44,988 nucleotides of DNA from an uncultured delta proteobacterium. Lineage in GTDB: Bacteria > Myxococcota_A > Polyangia > Polyangiales > Polyangiaceae. The position numbers were made by a program, and so were the translations under genes. Each line of letters begins with the position of its first letter. Positions within the stretch are counted from its first letter, which is position 1. The stretch spans positions 1 to 44,988 of the forward strand of contig CAITIQ010000152.1 of the NCBI GenBank assembly GCA_903892415.1. The letters are read 5' to 3'. Below are positions 40,941 to 44,988 of the stretch, piece by piece. Below the pieces are notes generated by a model. That model ran no database searches. It was not told the DNA's origin and was given only the letters and a program-made list of their open reading frames with translations.

Positions 40941-41786
40941 ATGAGTGAGGCGCGCCAAAACAAGTCGGAGCCGAGCGAGGAGTTCGCTCGTGCGCTCGAT
41001 CGCGATGAAGCGCGCCGGCTCGAGACTCGCCTTTTGACCGATAGCGCGTTGGCCGAGGCCGCCCTGCGCAAAACCGCCGCGCCTGGCCAGCCGGTTCACC
41101 GTTCCCCGGCGCCGCCTCAGGCGCTCGCCGCCGAGGAGGGCGTGCAAGACGGTCACCGCGTCAAGCTGGAGCCATCCGAGTCGCCCCAGCCGCCCGCCGC
41201 GTCGCCCCAACCTCCCTCCGTTTCTCCGCCGCCGCCCTCGGCCTCGCCCGAGCCCACGCCCTCCGTTTCCCCGCCCCCGCCCTCCGTTTCCCCGCCTGCG
41301 CCCGAGCCCACGCCTTCCGCCCCGTCTGCGCTGCCGGAGGATCCTGTCCCCGCCCCGCCGATGCGCCGTGCAGTCGCGCGGGACCGCCGTTTCCTTTACC
41401 TCGCGGCCCTGGCCGTGGTTCTTCCCGTGGCGGTCCTCTTGATTTCGCGCGCCCTTCAGCCAGCCCCGCTTTTTCCGCCGCAAATGGCGCTGCCGCAGGC
41501 CTCCATGCGTCCTCCGCGAGCGCGGCCCAATCAGCCCGTACCGCTGGTTCCCCCAGAGAAGGCTGGTCCCTTGGAGAATTTGCGCAGACCAGCGTCCGCC
41601 ACCGCGGTTGCGAGCGCGCAGCCTGAGGGCCCAACTCCAAAAGCCCCGCACACGGCAAGCCCCTCTCCGGCCACCACCGCTGCCGTGACGCCCCCCAAGC
41701 CGCCTGTAACCCCTTCAGCCCCAACCAGCGCTGCAAGCGCACCCGTTTCCCCCGGGGTGGAACCTTTCTTCAAACGTGCCCCTTAG
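40941..41786 (+). CDS. Pro-rich single-pass membrane protein, unknown
   Basis: 281 residues. Acidic/basic N-terminal helix (EFARALDRDEARRLETRLLTDSALAEAALRK), a Pro/Ser-rich stretch, a membrane segment at about 151-170 (FLYLAALAVVLPVAVLLISR) and a Pro/Ala/Thr-rich periplasmic tail ending in FFKRAP. Residues 1-45 resemble the helical start of transmembrane anti-sigma proteins, without a zinc site; with no sigma gene adjacent this is only a shape match. Its cytoplasmic tail would be next to the two kinases encoded before it, making it a candidate substrate. Starts 54 bp after the second kinase and its stop overlaps the next open frame (TAGTG). Confidence 0.75.
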   Translation: MSEARQNKSEPSEEFARALDRDEARRLETRLLTDSALAEAALRKTAAPGQPVHRSPAPPQALAAEEGVQDGHRVKLEPSESPQPPAASPQPPSVSPPPPSASPEPTPSVSPPPPSVSPPAPEPTPSAPSALPEDPVPAPPMRRAVARDRRFLYLAALAVVLPVAVLLISRALQPAPLFPPQMALPQASMRPPRARPNQPVPLVPPEKAGPLENLRRPASATAVASAQPEGPTPKAPHTASPSPATTAAVTPPKPPVTPSAPTSAASAPVSPGVEPFFKRAP

Positions 41787-41806
41787 TGCACAGACGAGAA
41801 CCAGCT

Positions 41807-42910
41807 ATGAATTGCAAGAGCGCTATGAAAAACGAAAGCAGTTCCGCCGAAGGCGGACGCAGTGAACATAATGACTCGGGCCCTCTTCAAAAAGAACCGC
41901 CGAAGGCCCCGTTGAACGGTCGACTTGGCACGAGTCATTTGCGGTGGGGTCGTTGCCTGGTGGTGGGCGCTTTATTGGCCGCCAGCCTATCGGTTAGTGG
42001 CCTGGCCAGCGGGGATGAGGTGGATACGCTGTTTGAGCAGGGCACCACTCACCTCGAGAAGGGTGAATACCCGGCTGCCTACGAGAAGCTGAGCGCAGCC
42101 TTCGAGAAGCGCAAGAGCGTGGACATTGCAGCCAACCTCGCGCTGGCCGAGGTGAAGACGGGCAAGAAGCGCGAGGCCGCAGAGCACCTCGCCTACGGCC
42201 TCGCCAACTTCCCGGCCACCGGGGATCCCAAGGCCAAAGACCGCATGCAGGCCCAGCTCAATGAGCTCAAGAAGGGCCTCTGTGAGTTCCGCGTCAACGC
42301 CGAGCAGGGCAGCACCGTCTTCGTCGGCAATGTCGCTGTTGGCCTCGCGCCGCTGCAAACGCCGCTTTATCTGAACCCCGGCTCCACCACCATTCGCGTG
42401 GAGCTATCGGGTAAAGCCGGTGAAAAGTCGGTCACCGCCGCCGCCGGTGATTCGCTCACCATCAAGGTGGAGCTCACCACGACCGTGGGCCCGGCGCCAA
42501 CCGCCACGGCCACGCCAACCACCACCACCACGGCTCCACCGCCCCCCGATGAGAAGCCGATCTGGCCGGCCATTTTACTTGGTAGTCTCGCCGGCGTCGG
42601 CGCTGGCGTCGGCATCGGTTTGACGGTGGTTGGCACCGGTAAGCACAGCAGCGCCCAAGACACTCGCGACGCCTGCACCACGGTGGACCGCGCTTGTGAG
42701 ACGGCCGTAAGTGACGAGTTCAGCGGCGCCAACGGGCTGCTCACCGGCGGCATCATCGGCCTCAGCGTGGCCGGCGCCTCGCTCGCGGCGATGGTCATTT
42801 ACTTAGTTATCCCCGGCGGCTCCGATGAGCCCGCCAAGGACCAGAAGGCCTTGCTCATACCGGTGGTCGGCCCCGACCAAGCCGGCGCGCAATTCAACCT
42901 TCGCTTCTGA
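41807..42910 (+). CDS. TPR/PEGA-type envelope protein with two-helix C-terminus
   Basis: About 367 residues from ATG 41807; GTG 41786 is in frame and overlaps the previous stop. N-terminal signal or anchor (CLVVGALLAASLSVSGLA), then a TPR-like part (DTLFEQGTTHLEKGEYPAAYEKLSAAFEKRKSVDIAANLALAEVKTGKKREAAEHLAYGLANF). A PEGA-like beta domain follows (CEFRVNAEQGSTVFVGNVAVGLAPLQTPLYLNPGSTTIRVEL). A Thr/Pro linker leads to two membrane segments (PAILLGSLAGVGAGVGIGLTVVG and GGIIGLSVAGASLAAMVIYLV). This layout recurs beside Ser/Thr kinases in Polyangiales. Probably anchored in the inner membrane with TPR/PEGA outside; a peptidoglycan or protein-binding role is inferred. Confidence 0.82.
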   Translation: MNCKSAMKNESSSAEGGRSEHNDSGPLQKEPPKAPLNGRLGTSHLRWGRCLVVGALLAASLSVSGLASGDEVDTLFEQGTTHLEKGEYPAAYEKLSAAFEKRKSVDIAANLALAEVKTGKKREAAEHLAYGLANFPATGDPKAKDRMQAQLNELKKGLCEFRVNAEQGSTVFVGNVAVGLAPLQTPLYLNPGSTTIRVELSGKAGEKSVTAAAGDSLTIKVELTTTVGPAPTATATPTTTTTAPPPPDEKPIWPAILLGSLAGVGAGVGIGLTVVGTGKHSSAQDTRDACTTVDRACETAVSDEFSGANGLLTGGIIGLSVAGASLAAMVIYLVIPGGSDEPAKDQKALLIPVVGPDQAGAQFNLRF

Positions 42911-42947
42911 GCCTTTCGCTTACCTGCTTTATCGCCACCGAGGACCT

Positions 42948-44579
42948 ATGAAACTCCGAACCTGCATCTTGGCCGCCCTCACCCTCTCCGCCTGCTACGG
43001 CGACGTCTGCGTCGAGTTCTTTGACGGCAAATGCCCCAGTGAAGGCGGAGCCGCAGGCACCGCCGGCACTGGCGGCGGCGGCAACAACCAAGGAGGCGGC
43101 GGCGACGGCGGAATCGGCGGTAGCGGCGGGAATGCCGGAGGTGGAGGCAATTCGGGTGGGGGTGGTGAGGGCGGCATGACGCCTACGCAATGCATCCCCG
43201 CTGAGGGCGTGACCATTGGTGCAGATTGCGGAGTGTTTGTAGAGTCTGGCGCCGACGGAAACGGACAACAAGCCACTCCAACGGCCAACCTCCAGAACGC
43301 TGTCACGGCGGCTTCCGCCAACGGAGGTGAGTTTCGCAATGTATATATATGTGGCTCAGACAGCCTCGCGCAGACGGCTTCGCTCGTCGTTGTTAACGGC
43401 GTAAATATCTATGGTGGCCTCAATTGCGGAACTTGGGACTACAATGAGGTAAACGTCCCAACGATCCAAGGCCCGGCCGACGTCCCTGCGGTCTTGGTCC
43501 AGAACGGCTCAAGCACAATGCAAGGCTTGACGGTCTCGGCGCCAAACGCCGGAGCTTTAGGCGCTAGTTCAATTGGCATTATCGTGGATGGGTCGGCTGA
43601 CCTGAGCTTGGTCTCGGCCAGCGTTACGAGCGGCAATGGACAGGCTGGAGTCGATGCTGAGCCGTTCACGATGATGGCGACTGCGGGAGATGCCGGAGAC
43701 AATGGTCAACCTGGATGTACCGGCACGATGGTCCTCGGTGGTGGGTCCGGCGGAGAGCGGAACTGTGTGGGTAGCTCGCCCTCCGCAGGTGGCCCGGGCG
43801 GAGGCGGTACCAATGGTACTAGCGGAGGCCCCGGAGGCCCCGGAGAGGACTCGGGCGGCATGGCGGGTTCCGGCCAGGGAGTTGGTAGTTGCTCCAGTGG
43901 GCTGTCGCCCGTTGGGGCTGCAGCTGCTGGGCTCAACGCAGCACAGGAAACGGCGTTGGGGGACCTAACCATCAGTGGCTACAGCCAATCCAGTCCCGGT
44001 GCTGGCGAAGTGGGAGCGGGGGGTAAAGGCGGCGGCGGCGGCGGCGGCGGGAAAGAGTGCGTCATTGCCATGGACGTTGTTGGCCCTAGTGGTGGTGGGG
44101 GTGGCTCCGGCGGATGTGGGGGCGCCGGCGGTCCTTCGGGTGGCGGCGGCGGAGCTAGTTTCGGAGTTGTGCTGCTAGCGGGCGCCGAGCTGTCGATCTC
44201 CGATAGCACGATCGCCGCGGGTAGCGGTGGCGGCGGCGGTGCTGGCGCACCGGGTCAGGAAGGCGGAAACGGCGGCGCTGGGGGTGTTCAGGGGCTCGTG
44301 GCAAATCCCGTGACGAACCCGAACAACTCAGCCGCGTGCGCCGGAGGAATTGGTGGCAAGGGCGGGGACGGTGGAGACGGCTCCGGCGGCGTTGGCGGGC
44401 CCGTTGCAGCGGTTGCCGCCGTAGCGACGGGCGTAGTGACCCAAACGCGAACCAACGACCTTTCGGCTGGAACACCCGGCTCTGGCGGCCCCGGAGCAGG
44501 TGCGGCTCCCATGGGTGCCACAGCGCAAAGTTGCGAGGGGGTTATGCTGTTAGCCAGCGGGACTGGCACGTGCGAGTAG
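42948..44579 (+). CDS. Very Gly-rich lipoprotein (PGRS-like surface protein)
   Basis: 543 residues from ATG 42948; the open frame to 42825 is the tail of the preceding gene in another frame. Signal peptide MKLRTCILAALTLSAC, Cys16. A Gly-rich tether is followed by a folded region (about 80-250) with parallel-beta-helix-like text: NGGEFRNVYICGSDSLAQTASLVVVNGVNIYGGLNCGTWD, SSTMQGLTVSAPNAGALGASSIGIIVDGSADLSLVSASV. The rest alternates Gly-rich segments (GGGGSGGCGGAGGPSGGGG) with short strands such as GAELSISDSTIAAG. The pattern suggests a right-handed beta-helix surface protein, as in adhesins. Codons near 43330-43450 are AT-richer than the neighbours (atatatatgtgg). Last gene of the kinase run. 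Function inferred only from shape. Confidence 0.82.
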   Translation: MKLRTCILAALTLSACYGDVCVEFFDGKCPSEGGAAGTAGTGGGGNNQGGGGDGGIGGSGGNAGGGGNSGGGGEGGMTPTQCIPAEGVTIGADCGVFVESGADGNGQQATPTANLQNAVTAASANGGEFRNVYICGSDSLAQTASLVVVNGVNIYGGLNCGTWDYNEVNVPTIQGPADVPAVLVQNGSSTMQGLTVSAPNAGALGASSIGIIVDGSADLSLVSASVTSGNGQAGVDAEPFTMMATAGDAGDNGQPGCTGTMVLGGGSGGERNCVGSSPSAGGPGGGGTNGTSGGPGGPGEDSGGMAGSGQGVGSCSSGLSPVGAAAAGLNAAQETALGDLTISGYSQSSPGAGEVGAGGKGGGGGGGGKECVIAMDVVGPSGGGGGSGGCGGAGGPSGGGGGASFGVVLLAGAELSISDSTIAAGSGGGGGAGAPGQEGGNGGAGGVQGLVANPVTNPNNSAACAGGIGGKGGDGGDGSGGVGGPVAAVAAVATGVVTQTRTNDLSAGTPGSGGPGAGAAPMGATAQSCEGVMLLASGTGTCE

Positions 44580-44920
44580 CGGCCTTGTGGGTAATTGCCT
44601 CTAACGAGTTGCACTAACCCATTACAACTCGAGCGGTAGGCCTACCGTTTCATGCGCCGGCCGAAGTCGATCATGGAGCAGCTGCATGATTGGGTCATTC
44701 CGCTAATTCCTGGAGTGCTTTCACTGCTAACGCCGAAGCCAGGCCTCGCTTACCACTCTATCTGGCTGAGCAGCCCTTCGACGCGAGCAAACGGTTCTCG
44801 GACCACGACGGCTCGCTGAAGTTGGGCCTTCGCCTGAGCTGCAGCATGGTATCCGTCCGGCGAAGGCCGTTGAGACAAGACCGGTGAGATCACGGAGGCT
44901 TGGTGCTTGGAGGATCACCC
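44580..44920. other. Gene-poor junction before an IS66-type element
   Basis: No frame in this 341-bp stretch has coding character. The best plus-strand frame, from 44690, has no family text, and a 48-codon frame starting MEQLHDWVIP near 44674 is also unrecognised. It holds a perfect palindrome (44634-44647) and probably the left end of the element, whose terminal repeat I could not delimit. Confidence 0.5.
44634..44647. other. 14-bp perfect palindrome CGGTAGGCCTACCG
   Basis: Self-complementary over 14 bases, 55 bp past the lipoprotein stop, followed by TTTCAT. It could be a weak terminator for the kinase run, a protein-binding site, or part of the insertion junction. Nothing decides between these. 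Confidence 0.55.
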
Positions 44921-44988
44921 ATGAGCATCGGGAAGTTGGATAGCGAGAAGTTGTGGAGGGATCGCGTTGCGGCTTGGAAGGCGTCTGG
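44921..44988 (+). CDS. IS66-family accessory protein, N-terminal fragment
   Basis: ATG 44921 is preceded by GGAGG seven bases upstream and the frame is open to the window end (22 full codons). The text SEKLWRDRVAAWKASG fits the N-terminus of the small TnpA-type helix-turn-helix accessory proteins of IS66 elements, which typically read ...W+xRVxAWxASGLSQxxFCRR. The rest of the element would lie to the right. Only 22 residues are visible, so this is a family guess from a short but characteristic motif. Confidence 0.6.
   Translation, partial: MSIGKLDSEKLWRDRVAAWKAS

Noticed and set aside
41926..41944. Sigma-54-like promoter (TGGCACG ... TTGC)
   Set aside because: The spacing between the GG and GC elements is two bases too long and it lies inside the TPR/PEGA gene.
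44690..44887. Short plus-strand open frame of 65 codons
   Set aside because: No family text, no ribosome binding site, and an equal-length frame exists on the other strand.
1..44988. Many overlapping open frames on the opposite strand or shifted frame of each gene
   Set aside because: High GC content makes long stop-free frames by chance. They show Arg/Ala/Pro/Ser-rich text without domains, and the frame with family motifs was always clear.

Overview
This window looks like chromosomal DNA of a large-genome myxobacterium, most likely order Polyangiales (Sorangium/Polyangium/Labilithrix type). It is GC-rich throughout. It carries three Ser/Thr protein kinases with long Pro/Ala-rich linkers. 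An unusually high share of its proteins are predicted lipoproteins whose lipobox Cys is followed by a Gly-, Ser- or Ala-rich tether. Family-level evidence supports only the order; the species cannot be named. No rRNA, tRNA, CRISPR array or complete insertion sequence was seen. The window cuts genes at both ends: an unknown protein at the left and an IS66-type accessory protein at the right.

Layout. 1-2620 (minus): a receptor-like Ser/Thr kinase followed by a partial unknown gene. 2779-8534: fatty acid desaturase, a lipoprotein with a CASCH motif, an SRPBCC protein, an LEA14-like lipoprotein, class II fructose-bisphosphate aldolase with its own terminator, and a Gly-rich lipoprotein. 8627-14363: a beta-propeller lipoprotein; a histidine kinase that is split and lacks its phosphoacceptor domain; a small membrane protein; an HTTM-domain protein; and an RlmI-type rRNA methyltransferase. 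14393-19313: two lipoproteins, an HDOD-sthA pair (4-bp overlap), and a lipoprotein with duplicated Cys-containing repeats that ends in a good terminator. 19379-22161: a two-gene unit with a very acidic repeat protein. 22267-29540: lipoprotein, EamA transporter, MBL-fold hydrolase, an unknown basic-tailed protein, alpha/beta hydrolase, methyltransferase, lipoprotein. 29646-32131: 5'-nucleotidase-family lipoprotein and a Gly-rich lipoprotein. 32149-35681 (minus): a di-heme MauG-like lipoprotein, a secreted protein and a formylglycine-generating-enzyme-like lipoprotein in one apparent operon. 35795-44579 (plus): aroE, then two C-terminally anchored Ser/Thr kinases, a single-pass Pro-rich protein, a TPR/PEGA protein and a very Gly-rich lipoprotein. 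44580-44988: a gene-poor junction leading into an IS66-type element.

How the genes work together. Central metabolism is represented by isolated housekeeping genes (fbaA, sthA, aroE, rlmI). The rest is mostly envelope and signalling. The most system-like blocks are the plus-strand kinase/PEGA/Gly-rich lipoprotein run at 36771-44579 and the di-heme/FGE-like operon at 32149-35681. Neither is a named system as far as I can tell. Their joint function is inference from gene order and domain content.
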